NCBI RefSeq assembly: GCF_002443255.2
Contig: NW_019211460.1
Location: 34,261,952 to 34,325,951 of the forward strand
Direction: 5' to 3'
Length of the DNA stretch: 64,000 nucleotides
From: Varroa destructor
Lineage: Eukaryota; Arthropoda; Arachnida; Mesostigmata; Varroidae
Part shown: one piece after another, positions 35,601 through 48,224 of the stretch
How the letters are laid out: each line of letters starts with the position of its first letter
Position numbering within the stretch: position 1 is the stretch's first letter
Notes under the pieces: model-generated
Told to the model about the DNA's origin: nothing
Database searches by the model: none
Seen by the model: only the letters and a program-made list of their open reading frames with translations
Position numbers and translations under genes: made by a program

Positions 35601-38158
35601 ACCCCCTGTCGCTACCCTTTGCACAGCTTCTCTATGCAGCATTTTTTCGTCATCGCCTACGATCTTACACCTGCAATGCTATTGCCGCTGTTGCTACATC
35701 TGCTGTTCCTCTTCGGTTTGATGCTGTCGCCTTCATCTACGGGCGCATTAGAACGATCCGAACAGTGTCGACAGCAATGGCAGCATCGCATCCCTTGCAA
35801 TGGCTGCCTTTCTTCAGTCGAAGAGAAATACGAAGGAAACGAAAAGGAAAAGATGTCGGCAGGACAAAAAAGATGGTCGAACAGGAGCTAGAAATGGCGA
35901 CGACGGCTCGCGAACCGCGCTACGAAGAAGCGTTTGACGTGATGACAATTTCGTTATCGTGGGCTGGAGCAAATAGCAGACTCGTGTTTAGCACATAACA
36001 AGTAGGTAGGCGAGCGCTTGCATGCAAAGACTAATTCATTTCACTTGCTTCGCGACATCTTGTACCAACTATATGGATCAAGCAGGACTCTGCTTGGTAC
36101 GAAACAAGTAGCTTACCAACAAATAGATTCTATTTACATCTTCATCTCTAGTTCGACCCTTAAAATCAGTATCTTTCTGGGTATTTCAGGAAAAAAAATA
36201 TTTTTCTTTAATTTAGCTGATATAAATCCTTTAAGAATTACAGGAGAACGGCACCTCGGTTGTGTTGAAGCTCGGACAACGTACACAAGGACTTCAGTTG
36301 CCCCAAGGAAAAATTAGCTAAGGTTAATTGGGCTCTAAAAAATTAGAATTGTGCAGTTATCACAATTTAATTGGAAATGTGCCTTATCGAAAATCTATAT
36401 ATTAATTTACCGGAATCCAAAAACCATTTTATAGTAACGATAGAGATAAGAATCGTATCCCAACGTATCAATAAAATACTACTAATTGACCTAAGGCTTT
36501 TGCAGCTTACAAAAATCAAAAGTTACACTAATGATTACTAGTGTCTGCTTTACTTTACTACGTAACTTTTCGAAAAGTTGCGATAATTTTTCTAGCGTAA
36601 TGCGAGCTTAAAGTGAACACGTGTGTAATGTATAATTAAACAGATTTATGCAAACTGGCTCTTTTAAATTGTCATCAGCATAGTTAGAGATAAAAAACTT
36701 CAAAAAGCATGATCTTGTCATATAAAAGCACCCCTATGAGCGTGACGACTAGACATTTGCCGCGAAACCCACGTCCATTGTCAATCCTTGTATACATATC
36801 TTCATATTCTTCCCAGAGGGGTTGTTGAGTGCACCTGACACAATTACTAATGATGCCACTATTGGATAATCTAGCTAGATCTATTGTAGAAAACATTATG
36901 CGAATAAATAGCAAACCTAAACAAATTAGTGCAAACAATATAAGCAGATCAACCAAAAGCAACGCATGTATGGAAATAAATCAAATCTATTTTCGTTGCC
37001 ACCCGTATACAAATACTTTAAATAATAAAATAAATAAATAAAAATACCCCAGGCTAGCTTAACAGCATATCGCGTAATCACGAGATTATACCCCATACGA
37101 GGTAATGGCCTTCCTCTAATAAATCTCATGTAAGAATCTAGTTAAATCTGAGACATACAAACATACACTTGCAGAGATTCAGCTAAAATTAATTGAAAGA
37201 GCAAGGTTTCGCCGAGTGAATCCGATGAAGGATCGTTCATACGTACCAGCTCTCGTATAACTGAACGAGTTAGGGCCCATGTTCGGAAAGAATTAGGCAG
37301 GGCTTAAGTCGGTAGTGAATTTCAAAGTCGAGGACAATGGTAGAAAATTAGATTGCCGCGTTTACGACCCCTGGCTTGCCCCTGTCCGACGTATATCCCG
37401 GCGGCCATGGTGATTTTGCTGCTCGTGCTGATCACTGACAGCCCCGGCTAGCTTGCCTAAGTAGTTTAGGCACTACCCACTCTGCTTAGTCCACCCGGGA
37501 AACTTTTTTAGTCCAATGGCAGACGCAGGATGACTGGAATCGATTAGAAATTGACACTTGGTCGATGTTACATATTAAATATATTTTTGCAGAACATACA
37601 CGAATACTCACTAAAGTAAGTCTATATATTTTTTTTTTATTTTAGACAAACGTCGAAACTTTCTTACATTGCATTCCCTTTCATATAGTACATCTCTGCC
37701 TAAAATTGAGGACTGAAACACATGCTAGCGTATGACATTCAGCTGCCCAATATCTCGGTCATCGGTTCAGAAGTATATTTTTTCTTATATCATGCTTTGC
37801 ACGTCTCGCCATCCTTGCATACAGCAGAGGAGAAAGATCGACTGGTAAAAATGTATTCCTCATTTTAGTTTAGTTTGTATTATAGTTAAAGATGGATCTT
37901 AGCGAAAATTTTCTATTGGAAGAGCCATAACATAACTACTGGTTCAAACAAAGTATAGTTGAACCATGCTTTACGTTGCGTTCATGTTCGACAAGGTTGC
38001 AGTCACAACGGCTTCGTTTATCGTCTCCAGATGGATTTCAGGCAGTTGTGCTGTATTTTCGAAATTTCGACGTAAAAACTTCTTTCCAGAATAGAGGAAA
38101 ACAGGCATGCCGTAAGGTAGCCAATCTCTAATCATAGTATTTTATGACTCCTCTACAG
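35601..38158. other. GC-rich to 36.0 kb, then AT-rich intergenic
   Basis: 35.6-36.0 kb keeps the GC content of the membrane fragment and may hold its upstream coding sequence on the minus strand, but the frames change often. At 36684-36962 (-) a 92-codon ORF starts with a hydrophobic helix (DLLILFALICLGLLFIRIMF) followed by a soluble stretch; it may be a membrane protein exon or chance. Confidence 0.35.
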
Positions 38159-38790
38159 GGCTACGTAATGAGCTTTTCGTTACGACTAGCGACATCCTAC
38201 CACGTTACTGTTTGCCTTTTTCAACAGCAATGTTGTTCGTGGCCCTTTCTGCCGTGTATGAACGAGAATTCCAAAAGACAAGAGACACGGAATCGGAAGC
38301 TGTTTGTGCATCATAGCCAAAGGATCTAAACGACTTCTGCACACATCGCTTTGCCTGATGGACCTACACGGCGGCTAGCAGGTTCAGATTCTAGCGTTCT
38401 AGGTAAGACGACGGCCCAGATGGGCAGCGACGGGAAGCCTTTATGCATTTATGAGAGATGAGAACCCCGGTTATTCTGCTAGCCATTGGCAATGCCAACC
38501 AACCTATCGGTCTTTTAGCATGACGTTGTCAGACCTCTACGACCGGAGGACTGCTAGAGCTGTCATACAGCACAGGAGACAGAGAGAAAGGGGAAATGGG
38601 GGAACTGCAGTGTTGCAGCGAGGCCACAGCTATAGAGATGAGGACATCCGGAGCTAAGCATCGTAAGTTGCATCCGCCTGCCACTTCCGGTAGCTGTCTA
38701 TCAGTTTTACCTACAGCCTTTCGCCGACCTCCATATCGGGCCGTTCTTGCTGCCTTCGCAGAGACTGGAGAAACCGAACGAAAGAAATAG
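38159..38790 (+). pseudogene. Two-exon coding remnant with two in-frame stops
   Basis: Exon one, 38159-38402, lies between a CCTCTACAG acceptor and a CTAG|GTAAGACG donor. Exon two starts at 38483 after TTATTCTGCTAG and runs to TAG 38788-38790. The reading frame is consistent across the 80-nt intron: one base before, two after, making a GCC codon. Over about 181 joined codons there are only two premature stops, a TAA in exon one (near 38327) and a TGA early in exon two (near 38520), against about nine expected in random sequence. The peptide is Ser/Thr/Gly-rich with no domain seen. The likeliest reading is a decayed gene; miscalled bases are the alternative. The minus ORF 38529-38801 is its shadow, or the reverse. 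Confidence 0.3.
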
Positions 38791-40033
38791 GAGCCTAGCA
38801 TTTGATCTTACGGACGTCGATAGAACTTCGGAGCTTACTGCGATAAGTGAAATATCTGTGCTTATACAACCATTAAATCTACGTCTATTTGAGGAACTAC
38901 GTAACATAATACGACGCAAAAAATATGATCGTTTATTATGGACAAAAGACACGAAGTATTTTGTATACTATATCTAGCTAATACCTTGGTAACCTACTAA
39001 ACACACGTATTTACTTATTGTCTTACACGTGCCTATAGCTGTTGCACTTTAGAAGTCGGAATAATCCGGTTACCTGACTTCTACTACTGGAGGTAAACCG
39101 TGGTGTTTATTACGAAGATCCTTCCAGAAATACAGCAGTGTTTCAGTGTATTGTTGAACCTTAGCATCGTCTCTTAGCATGGTCACCTACTTTTAGTCAG
39201 AGTTACCGTAGTTCCTCAGACTATATAACAGGCAATATGTTTGTTTTAATGGTGTACCTTTGTGAAATCAAAAGTGACCTCTGTTATGCAGTAAAGTATG
39301 TTATCAGCAAGGTGAAGGCATAAGTGCTCAGTGCAACAGCCAGCCCATTACTTTTAATGTTAATGATCCTTTTCGATTGGCTAAGTAAGCATTTGAAGGT
39401 ATATACTTATTTAAACTATGAGAACTACCAACTGTTACAAATGAAGACCAACCCGATGGCCATAAATGTTCGATCACGATACGCCAGTGATAGATGGCAC
39501 GCGTCGACTAGTTGACTAAACGTTGACTGAAGAATCAAACGAATACAAGACGGATTTTTCTTTATTCTCTTTTTTCTGCTATTGAACTTTGTTGCTTCGT
39601 TGGTTGTCGATAGACGAACCCTCCCCGAAGTTCTGATTTAGCCACATATAAGCGAAAATCACTTTTATTTATCCGCACATCTTGTATACATGTATTCTAT
39701 AGAGGTATTCTGCTACGGCCAGCCGTTCTGCAAATCTGTATTAAGACTCAGCCCAGTATATGAAATCAAATAGGCGTGTATACGGGACCTGACCCCGTGA
39801 ACGCATCTTTTCGTGTGCGTACCTCGAAGCTGTGCCGCGGTTTTTAAACATAAAATACTATCTATTCTTTATCGCAATTTCAATATAGATTTTTCCCCTC
39901 GATCTGTCTGTAACTTCCGTATTCCCCTCGTAATCTCTCTATATTCTACCCTGTCACATACGCCGCAAGTCTCTAATACCCATCACAATGGAATGTCCCC
40001 GCTTTCTCCATTCCTTATAACGAAGATGGCGTT
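38791..40033. other. Intergenic, no firm gene
   Basis: The + ORF ending at 38977 (76 codons from 38747) reads an acidic, Leu/Ile-rich peptide after the stop of the previous entry; it could be a further exon, with no splice support. The rest is AT-rich. Confidence 0.4.
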
Positions 40034-40402
40034 GTGCCGTCTTTCTCGAGAATGACGGTTCCAGAACAAGCGAACGACGGGCATGAAACGAAACTGAAGA
40101 GTAACGCAACGAAGGCCGTACGGTCGACTGTGCAGCGAAGCAACCAACCGATGGAAGCTTCGTCATATGACCGGCGGCGTCGCGTACAAGGCAGGCGCCC
40201 AGAAGCCTGCGAGGTGATGACACAGGAAGCGAAGGAGAGCATTGGTCTTGCTTTGGTGGCTAAACTCGCCGGCAACTACTCTACTCGCCGGCAACTACTC
40301 GCTGGCGCCTACTCTTGTTCGGAACGTACCTTTAGTACATCGACATGTCTGTCCTGTCAGCAAGACGGCTGTGACCAGCGACACAAAGGAAAAAAGAGAT
40401 GA
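40034..40402 (+). CDS. Unrecognised ORF interrupted by a 19-bp duplication
   Basis: A 122-codon ORF, basic and Gln/Ser/Arg-rich, with no signal peptide or domain. At 40264-40301 it contains a perfect 19-base tandem duplication, and 19 is not a multiple of three. The second copy is therefore read in a different frame, and the ORF from 40242 to 40436 takes over the frame used by the first copy. Removing one copy would fuse the start of this ORF to the end of the other. This suggests that a longer ancestral frame was broken by a local duplication. The minus-strand ORFs here are probably shadows. Confidence 0.28.
   Translation: MPSFSRMTVPEQANDGHETKLKSNATKAVRSTVQRSNQPMEASSYDRRRRVQGRRPEACEVMTQEAKESIGLALVAKLAGNYSTRRQLLAGAYSCSERTFSTSTCLSCQQDGCDQRHKGKKR
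40264..40301. repeat. 19-bp perfect tandem duplication
   Basis: Two copies of ACTCGCCGGCAACTACTC plus one base (T in the first, G in the second), 40264-40282 and 40283-40301. GC-rich and inside an open frame. Confidence 0.85.
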
Positions 40403-40436
40403 CGCCAGTAATTGGAGAGATTCGATGGTCAACTAG

Positions 40437-43400
40437 TGCGAGCAGCGTCGAGGCGACAAAAAAAGAACGGAAAAAGCAGTAGCGGCGCAACGCTTTTCAA
40501 GTTGGTCAAAGAAGGATTGGGGTAACGAGCGGGGCACTACCCTCAAAAGAAGAACGGGAACGAAAAAGAAATAGAAACGAAAAGGTTTTTATAAGGCAAC
40601 GGCCGCTCCCTTATGCCGAAGGTATAATGACAAGAGTAGCAAAAACAGGAAGCGGGATGGGTAAACGGTCAGTCGGCCAAGGACATCGAAGGCCGCGCTA
40701 AGTACCCGACTGCATTACACCGAATTCTGCTTGAGATCTGAGCACCTTGACACACACGTAATTGCAGAATTGTGTGGGGATGGGCGTCTCGGCTTACAAG
40801 GTGCGTTTCTCTGCGGGAGCTGATGTAAAAGCTGAATAAATAACTGCAGACGAAAAAAGAAACAAGAGAAGCAAGAACCATATCTGCCGAAAGTAGGATT
40901 TATGGAAATTGCAAGGATCGTTTATTATTAATCTCACGTGTTTCGTTATAGGGAAATTTGTTTCAATTGTGCCCAGCTTGCTAAATTCTTACTACGCAGC
41001 AATATATAATACTCTATCCCACTTCTGTAATAATGGCCATAATTCAACAATGCTACAATCGACATGTTGAGTTGTCGAAAAGTATTGACCGTCTTTAAGT
41101 GAAAATTGAAACAAAAATATTTTCGCCAATAATTTAAAATAATATCATTAAACTAAATATGGCCATTCTGGTCGATAACCTTCTGTGAAGCTCTGTGAAG
41201 CTCTGGGGAAAAATTTGTGACAAGTTATTTCTGCGTTCCTTCGTCAAAACTTCATTGACACCATCGAAGTAGTTGTATAAAGATCGAAACGGATGTCTTA
41301 TGGTTCAAGACCCAATAAAGAAAACGCCTATGATCCCTAGACAGCATGTAATCCCCTATCATAATACAACGTATTTGCGAACGAACTTTTGCCTAAATCT
41401 CACTCATCTTCAAGGCGCTCTATCTTAAATATAAATACGGCAATTCGAACAATGCTAATACATTTACATTTTATTGTCAAATCTGAGCTTCCAGATAACG
41501 ACAACGCCGGCGGAACTAGTATTACCTGAAGGATGTGAGCTGAAAGTTAGAAAAATGGTTGATATATTTTTAATAAGCCGACACCATATAGATATATGTT
41601 TTAATCGGACACTGAGCGCCGCTTGGCGCGAGCGTCCGGTCCAGATATACCGACAATATGGTATTTCTTTATATCGAATGAAATTGACCTTTAAAGGAAT
41701 GATATTAGAGTTTTGCCGGTAAAAAGGCCAATGTTAAGCCGTTTTTTTCTATTGTTATTGTTCTAGCGATTTTCAGTAAAACCGATAGTTACAATTTTTA
41801 TAAGTTATTTTTTTAACAAAACTTACTGCTAAGATATGAGGTACACATAGTTCTAGAAACAAGGACACAGGCACCAAAATAGTTGGGTCGACACGGCCGG
41901 CTTGAACGACTAAGTCCCTGGTTGAAAAAGATCAAGGGGTGCTGCTTCAACGGCGCATACTATAGTACAAACTATGTGATTAAAAGATATTAAATAAATA
42001 TCAATCAATATTTATTCGTAATCGATGAAATCCTTGAGAACAGCAACGATCCAAATCCATACCCAACGAAAGAAATGCTTGACTGATCCAAAATAAATTA
42101 TTATAGATATATCTATAGTGCTGCTGTAACAGGAAGTACCTGATCTATAAAAGTCAACTGGACAGTCAAACGAAGCGATGGACTCATAAAAATAGATTGA
42201 CAAGATAAGACAAGCAGCTTAACAATAAGATAAAATGTACCTTGATTGTAAACCGACTTGTCTACATATTTTTTTTTCCTTTATCATGGACTGATGTGTC
42301 CCTGTAAGCCTATGTTTAATTTTCTGAACTTACAGCTATAAGTGCGGAGTATTAAATCCCGAATAAAGGTTACAATGATTGATGCGTGCTACAATTTCGT
42401 CTGTCTATAATCTGTGTTCGAGATAAGTTTTCGATTGAAGAACTCGACCATAGGTCTGTTATTTTTCCAGTGGGAACGAAGTTGTGTTGTGTAGTGTATT
42501 TCATTATTCAACTTAGGCTCAATGTTTAACTACGCAAATAGCCGGTGTTAGATCCTCGTTAATGCTGATTGATAATAACTCAGTCAATCGTGGCAATCAT
42601 CTGAAAGAGTAATCAATAAAACAAATGATAAATGAGGTAGTAATAGTAGGATAATAAATACCTACAAAAGACACAAGGCGCTTATGAGATGGAATATTTG
42701 ACATAACAAAAGGAGAGATTTACCTAGATATTTTGATCCATGGAGAGATTTTAGACATTGAGAAGCATTAGAGGATTTGCTGAATATAAATTGGTAAACA
42801 TCCGAGCTCTGGCGTAGGAATAGCAGACGGTCAGAGCGTGAAGAAAACGAACGGAGCGGAAATCGTCGAACACACTAATCAAGCCAGCAGAGATTTTTTT
42901 AAAATCCTATTCGGACTTGGATGCGTCTCTGCACAAACGCGCGTTATTTATATACATATTGTGCCTATCTGATCAAGCATCCGCTATATAATTTCGCATC
43001 GTAGCCTTTAGCAGGGTTCTGCTGTCCGACGACGTTACGTCTATAATGAAAACTTCGCACAGGACACTGGAAACACTGGGGGTCACCTAATGGTGCTGAT
43101 TGACATGTCTGGTAATCAAAACAGCACACATGATCAGCTCTTGATTGTTTTGTAGGATCTAGACGAGATTGTGTGTACATTTGCTTTTATACATAGCTGA
43201 TCCTTGGCTGTTCCTTCTAGGCCATCGAATTAGCCTGCTAGAATAGTTTCGTAAGAAGCAAATAGTACGTTGTCTAACGTATATCGTACTCGCGAATACG
43301 TTTTCCAGTGATTTGAAAATGTGTGTGATTCCCTAAAAATATCTATTCGAAATGACGAAACCGGCGTGAAACGGAAAGGATGATCGTAATTGCCGTTATA

Positions 43401-45156
43401 ATTTGATGCAATTTACAAATTACGACGTCTATCTATGCGAAATATCTATACGGAAATATCGTGATCGAGCGTTCGGGTTGATCTTTCTGCCATGCAAAGC
43501 ACAGGCAATTACGCAACGGTAAGAGCTCGTTCCACATTACATGGATTTCTGCAGTACTGCAATGCTTCTGTCATCTTGCAACAAGTCTCTGCAACGAAAG
43601 GTAACTTATATCACATTCTTGTTGATAGGCTTCTTCACCACAAGTCCACGAAATATCGTTTTACAATTCTACTAAGCAGTAAGTTAACTTTACGTGCATA
43701 TGTTGCTTAATTAAGGATTAGGTTACAACACACTAACGAAAAACTTACGTCTGATAGCGATATCTATAACAATATAAGCAGTAAATAAAATTCAAACACA
43801 AAAAAGCGACACAATCCATATAAGTATTCAAGCACTGGCACAACAGCAATACGGACAAAAAAGAATCTCAACATCCAAGTTGCGGTCGCCTCTAGCGGAT
43901 GTCAATGTTATCGCGGCAAACAATAAAACGGCCTGGAAAAGGGACGAAAGGGAAAAGTGGTCGAGGGGGAACATAAGATTGCAGTTATTAACTTTTGTTT
44001 ATTATCAGTTGCCAGTGGCCTTCGGAATCGTCGCCCGAGGCCAACTACATCTGAGGTTTTTACGCCCCCTTATTTTTACCTCTATGGCTCCGTACAGCAG
44101 AGCAGAGTGCACGATACTCGGTTGCGTTTATTACGCAATATTGCGCTGCTTTTATAGTATATGCGCACTGAAGCGAATAAACTTGCAACAAAAACAAAGC
44201 TATTCGTGTTTGATGCGACAAAAAATAGAAAAATTACAAGTCAGGCCTTTCTTTTTGTGTTCGTGTCAAGCAAATGCCGTCCATATTGTACCACCAACTC
44301 GTAGTAGCCTTTTCTTCCCATACCTATTTGAGTAAGATAAAATGATTTCATCCGGTACGTGATGCTCATAAGACATACAATGGTCATTTAGAAAGCAATC
44401 TTGTATTGTGATCTTCGCTCTCCTTAACACTTTACCTTACCTAAATTGTCACAGGTCCATGATGCACCCTTAGTGCTTACCTAAATTTCATTAGAAAAGA
44501 CCATTGAATACGGAGAAAAACAAAAACGGTCGAGGATTGTTGAAAGAAACCCATCTTGTTACACAAAAAGAAAGACTTTACTGGCTCACAAATAAGTTCA
44601 ACTCAACACACAGTCATAACGATGTACCTAACTACATTCAATTAGCATAAATGAAACCTAACAAATTTATTGCCTCCTTTGGTGTTGTTGTTTATTAATA
44701 AACGTGCGAGAATATTACTATATATACACTATATATATATATACTATAAAAACACTTGAACACAACATTTTAGTGTAAAAATTGCAGATATAGTAAATCA
44801 CGAATTCACCGTCACGAATTTCTCTTATTCTTTTCGAATTTACCTCAGCTTAAGAAGCATCGATTTACTTCGGCAATTTAATTTTTTTTTACTTTTTTAT
44901 AACAACTTCCGTTCTAATTAAATTACTTTTGCGTGAAATGTACTTATTTAGAATTGCTTGATTTGCCGCATGTGAACATTTTTTACTAAGAATACTGCTA
45001 CTCTTATTTAGAACAACTGATCAGCATTTTCTCGCAGATTTTAATCAAATTAATAATAATTAATTAATTCGAACCCGTTTTTGCTCGACTTCTATATGCT
45101 CTCTGTCGAACAGTGTTCTTTAAACAATCATCAATTGATGGTTGGCAAGCGATCAC
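40437..45156. other. Mostly intergenic
   Basis: At 40438-40610 a + frame rich in Lys, Arg and Gln may extend the 40.0 kb ORF. The 151-codon ORF at 43880-44335 (+) is below the length that chance would exceed and has no domain. A small direct repeat (CTCTGTGAAG twice) sits near 41187, and TA-rich repeats at 44713-44742. Nothing else stands out. Confidence 0.45.
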
Positions 45157-45168
45157 CTATATACACAC

Positions 45169-45205
<37 letters not shown>

Positions 45206-45211
45206 CATATA
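45157..45211. repeat. TA/CA microsatellite
   Basis: An interrupted (TA)n with CA units. It gives Ile/Tyr/His runs in overlapping ORFs on the + strand, which are artefacts. Confidence 0.9.
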
Positions 45212-47183
45212 TTTCCTCCAGAACTCAAAAGTGTGCTTCACTATTTTTACATACAGTATACGACAAAAAGTATTTCTCATTTTGTAATAGCTGATTTGTT
45301 ACTCACTGTTTAAAAATATAAACCTTTAACCAGACGATCACTGCTGCCCGGGCGTCTTTTGATCAAACCTCCGACGTCCCACTGCTAGCCATCTCGAGGG
45401 CTTAGAGATAGACCGTCTATCTATAAACCTGGCTGGGCCCTTTGCTAGTCCTGTTTTGCTTTGCCCGCAACGACGCCCGCGTTTTCTGTCAACATCAGTT
45501 GGCCGGTCCGCTGTTTTAGAGGATGGCACATGAAGCACAATCGGCGATAGGGTTCTTTGCGTATAAGCCAGTTTATGTCAGCCAGCAGATTCGTTTCTCC
45601 GGCGTGTATTTTGTGTATTGCTCATGACGGAGCTCATAATAGGCATAATGATGTTACTAATTCCGTGCTCATTAAGGCTGCCATCCTCGCGATGGTGACT
45701 GTTCAAGATTATTATAACATAGGTGCGGAGCAAATAGTTTTATCCGTAATTGTTGATCTCATCTTTTGCAGCACTGGAAGCGGACTCGTCCATTACGGCC
45801 TGCTTGCGGGGTGCTTGCCGGTGATATCGATATAAATTTGTCAGATTTACCAACCTACGGTACACTGAGTATACTCGAGTAGTATCTAGTAAAAAAAACA
45901 CGGGGCACCATATGCGTAGATCAATAAGAAAGTTGTAGAGGAAAATCTAGTTTTTCTAAGCTCCTCTCACAAAATATTGGCTTTAATCTTCAATCTGATG
46001 TACCTATTAAGGTTTGAGTCGGCAGTAAATTAGACAAAGGCAACATGTCGGATGATTAGCGCATGGTCGTTCTGTATATGATTAAGCGGATGCGCGAACT
46101 GCAACTGGGGCACTAGAAAGACATGCCAGGGTTCGGCGTACGCATAGGACCACTCGTTTATGCCCCCGCTTAAATGGACTCCATAGAAAACTAGTTTCAT
46201 CAGCTTAGTGTACACCAAGAGCTTTTTCAAGCATAGCTATGGGACGAATCAAATCATACAGGAGAGCCTAATAAAACAGGTGTTTCAATATGCCCTATCG
46301 CATATGGAGAAAGCGTTCAGGCCCTCGTCCGATAAAAGTTACTAATGGTCTAACCAAGGAAATTAAATATAGAAATATCGAGAATTTTTAAAAATTTTGG
46401 AAAAGTGCTGGGTCTCAATGACAAGTTGTCGTTCGATACAATTGTGTACAAGTTTCCACATGATCTAAAAGTTGCTCGAATAATTGAAAAATACGAATAA
46501 TTGGCTTGCCATTCTCAGAGTCCAGTCATAGCTAAAGCTGTAAGGGTCCCTATACAAGTTCTTTTTTCGGAACCTTTTCCACTTAAGGTACATTCAGACA
46601 CGTGTGTTAGTAAAGCCAGCCAATAATCAGATGAACGAGTTCTGTCTTTTTTGCCTGAACTAAACTATGACTTGAAGTAAACACCTAAACTTTACTATAG
46701 AAACACAAACGAGATGAATCGTACAGCGCAAACTCACATGAAACGCTGCCTACCTGAATAATAAGAAAAAACAGTAGTAGACGTAATAATCCCACATAAA
46801 AAATAATTTTTTATAGTCATTGTTATCAAGAGCTGTTCCATATACAATACAAAAGACATAAAATCACTGTAAAAATAATTTATTCATACTTATGCCGTTT
46901 TCATTAGACATAAACCTTAAGGTTTCAGTACCGATGTGGAACTCCGTTACGTTCAAATCAGGATTTATTTATTTACTCTTGTCAAACTCATCGGTTAGTA
47001 TCCTGCATCAGTATTACAAGCTCAAGGTTTTTTGTCAAAACATATAATGCTGTTTTAGTTCTATCTCGTGAAGTCGTTTTTAATTGGTTCAAATTGACTT
47101 GACAGACGTGTGTACTATTCTGTTAATACTGAAAGCACACTTTTAGTGATACTGGAAGGCTTGAGACTTTCTCTGTGACTCAC
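45212..47183. other. Intergenic, no gene seen
   Basis: ORFs of 66-92 codons without domains; AT-rich from 45.84 kb onward. Confidence 0.55.
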
Positions 47184-47558
47184 CTTAATGCCCGCAAGGG
47201 CACATAGCTCAACGCGCATGTCTATGGGCGGTGTCCTTTGAGGAGCTGGAAGCAATGCAACCTTCTTTGAGGACCATCGCTGTTTTGGGGCCTTTCTCAG
47301 GAAATTTGCTGCCTTCCCTCCATTGATGCGACGGAGCTCGGGTGGGTCGACTCGAGTCCAACCATCCTGGCGCCAGCCCCGACTCGGAGGGTACCCGCAA
47401 TAAACAAGCCCCAGTTTTGCAATGGGGCTTGCGTCGAGGTCGACAATGAAATCGATCGTCCTACGAACGGAAATTCTTCGAAGGAGGCAAATATTGCTGA
47501 GAAAGAACTTCACTCGTTTCTTGCGATTCATACAAGCTTGCAGGAAGTAGCGATACAT
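47184..47558 (-). CDS. Internal exon of an unknown gene, 125 codons
   Basis: The exon lies between a TTTCGCTTACAG acceptor (exon start 47558) and a perfect AAG|GTGAGT donor (exon end 47184). Its length, 375 nt, is exactly 125 codons and it is open throughout in the frame that starts at the splice site, so both junctions are phase 0. The peptide has a basic N part (CMNRKKRVKFFLS), an FIVDLDASPIAKLGL stretch, a Trp/Pro-rich middle and a basic, proline-containing end (KAPKQRWSSKKVALLPAPQR). A second minus frame (47209-47400) is also partly open. No family is recognised, and no neighbouring exon could be placed within a few kilobases. The paired splice sites and the length make it one of the better exon calls here. 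Confidence 0.4.
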
Positions 47559-48131
47559 CTGTAAGCGAAATTGTTATTTGGTCATTTCAATAGTTACTTT
47601 CCGAGACGAGTTAACTACAAAGGGTGAATGATTAGTTTCGAGGACAGAATCGGAATCTGGGTGTTGAACCTAGTGCGGTTTGAGAGCGGAGCCCTCTGTC
47701 GTTGTGTGCAGAAGCTCGTTTACAGAACTGTGTCAGATAAACAGAGACGCAAGGAGGTCTATTTTTTTCTGTGACAAAGACAGACTAGCAATAAGGCACG
47801 CATTTTTCGAAAGTGTGCACCAATTAATTTTGTCATTAATAACCATATCGTTTGCCCTATTGTTCCTATGTTATCATTACTAGATGTAATTCGTCGTTAA
47901 CTATTACAAAGCCGGTGCTCTGGTTTACCGACACAAAGTCATGATACAGACGCTTAATGGACGAAACCATTTTTTAGTTAGAATTTTCTGTTTGACCTTA
48001 AGACTGTCTGGTCTGTCCAAGAATAGTTTTTAATGGTTCAGTCAATATTTTAGGAATCATTAGTTAATTATATCTACACAAGAAACATCTAAATGGGCGC
48101 TAAGTGTCACATTTTTGTGCAATATAATATT
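47559..48131. other. Intergenic, no gene seen
   Basis: One 67-codon ORF (47680-47883, +) without motif. Confidence 0.6.
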
Positions 48132-48224
48132 ACTTTTCGATGGCTGAACGAGGGATTCTAGCAAGGTTTCATTTTATTTATTTATAGATTTTAGGTAGAA
48201 ACCCTCGTTCAGTCATTTAAAAGT
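48132..48224. ncRNA. Pre-miRNA-like hairpin, candidate microRNA
   Basis: Positions 48140-48162 pair with 48194-48216: 21 of 23 positions pair, including one G-U, with one A-A mismatch and one G-G near the loop. The stem continues outward with TTTT/AAAA and flanking pairs (48132-48139 with 48217-48224), giving about 30 paired positions. The loop is 31 nt, AU-rich and unpaired. Total length is about 93 nt, with sharp ends. Length, stem, loop size and few bulges fit an animal miRNA precursor. Candidate arms are TGGCTGAACGAGGGATTCTA near 48141 and AGAAACCCTCGTTCAGTCAT near 48197. It lies in non-coding DNA between two weak exon calls. A young MITE or other inverted-repeat element could look the same. 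Strand of expression is unknown, and neither arm was matched to a known miRNA from memory. Confidence 0.5.

Noticed and set aside
43880..44335. 151-codon plus ORF
   Set aside because: Within the length expected by chance for this base composition; no domain, promoter or splice support.
45081..45313. Two ORFs with Ile/Tyr/His runs
   Set aside because: Translation of the TA/CA microsatellite.
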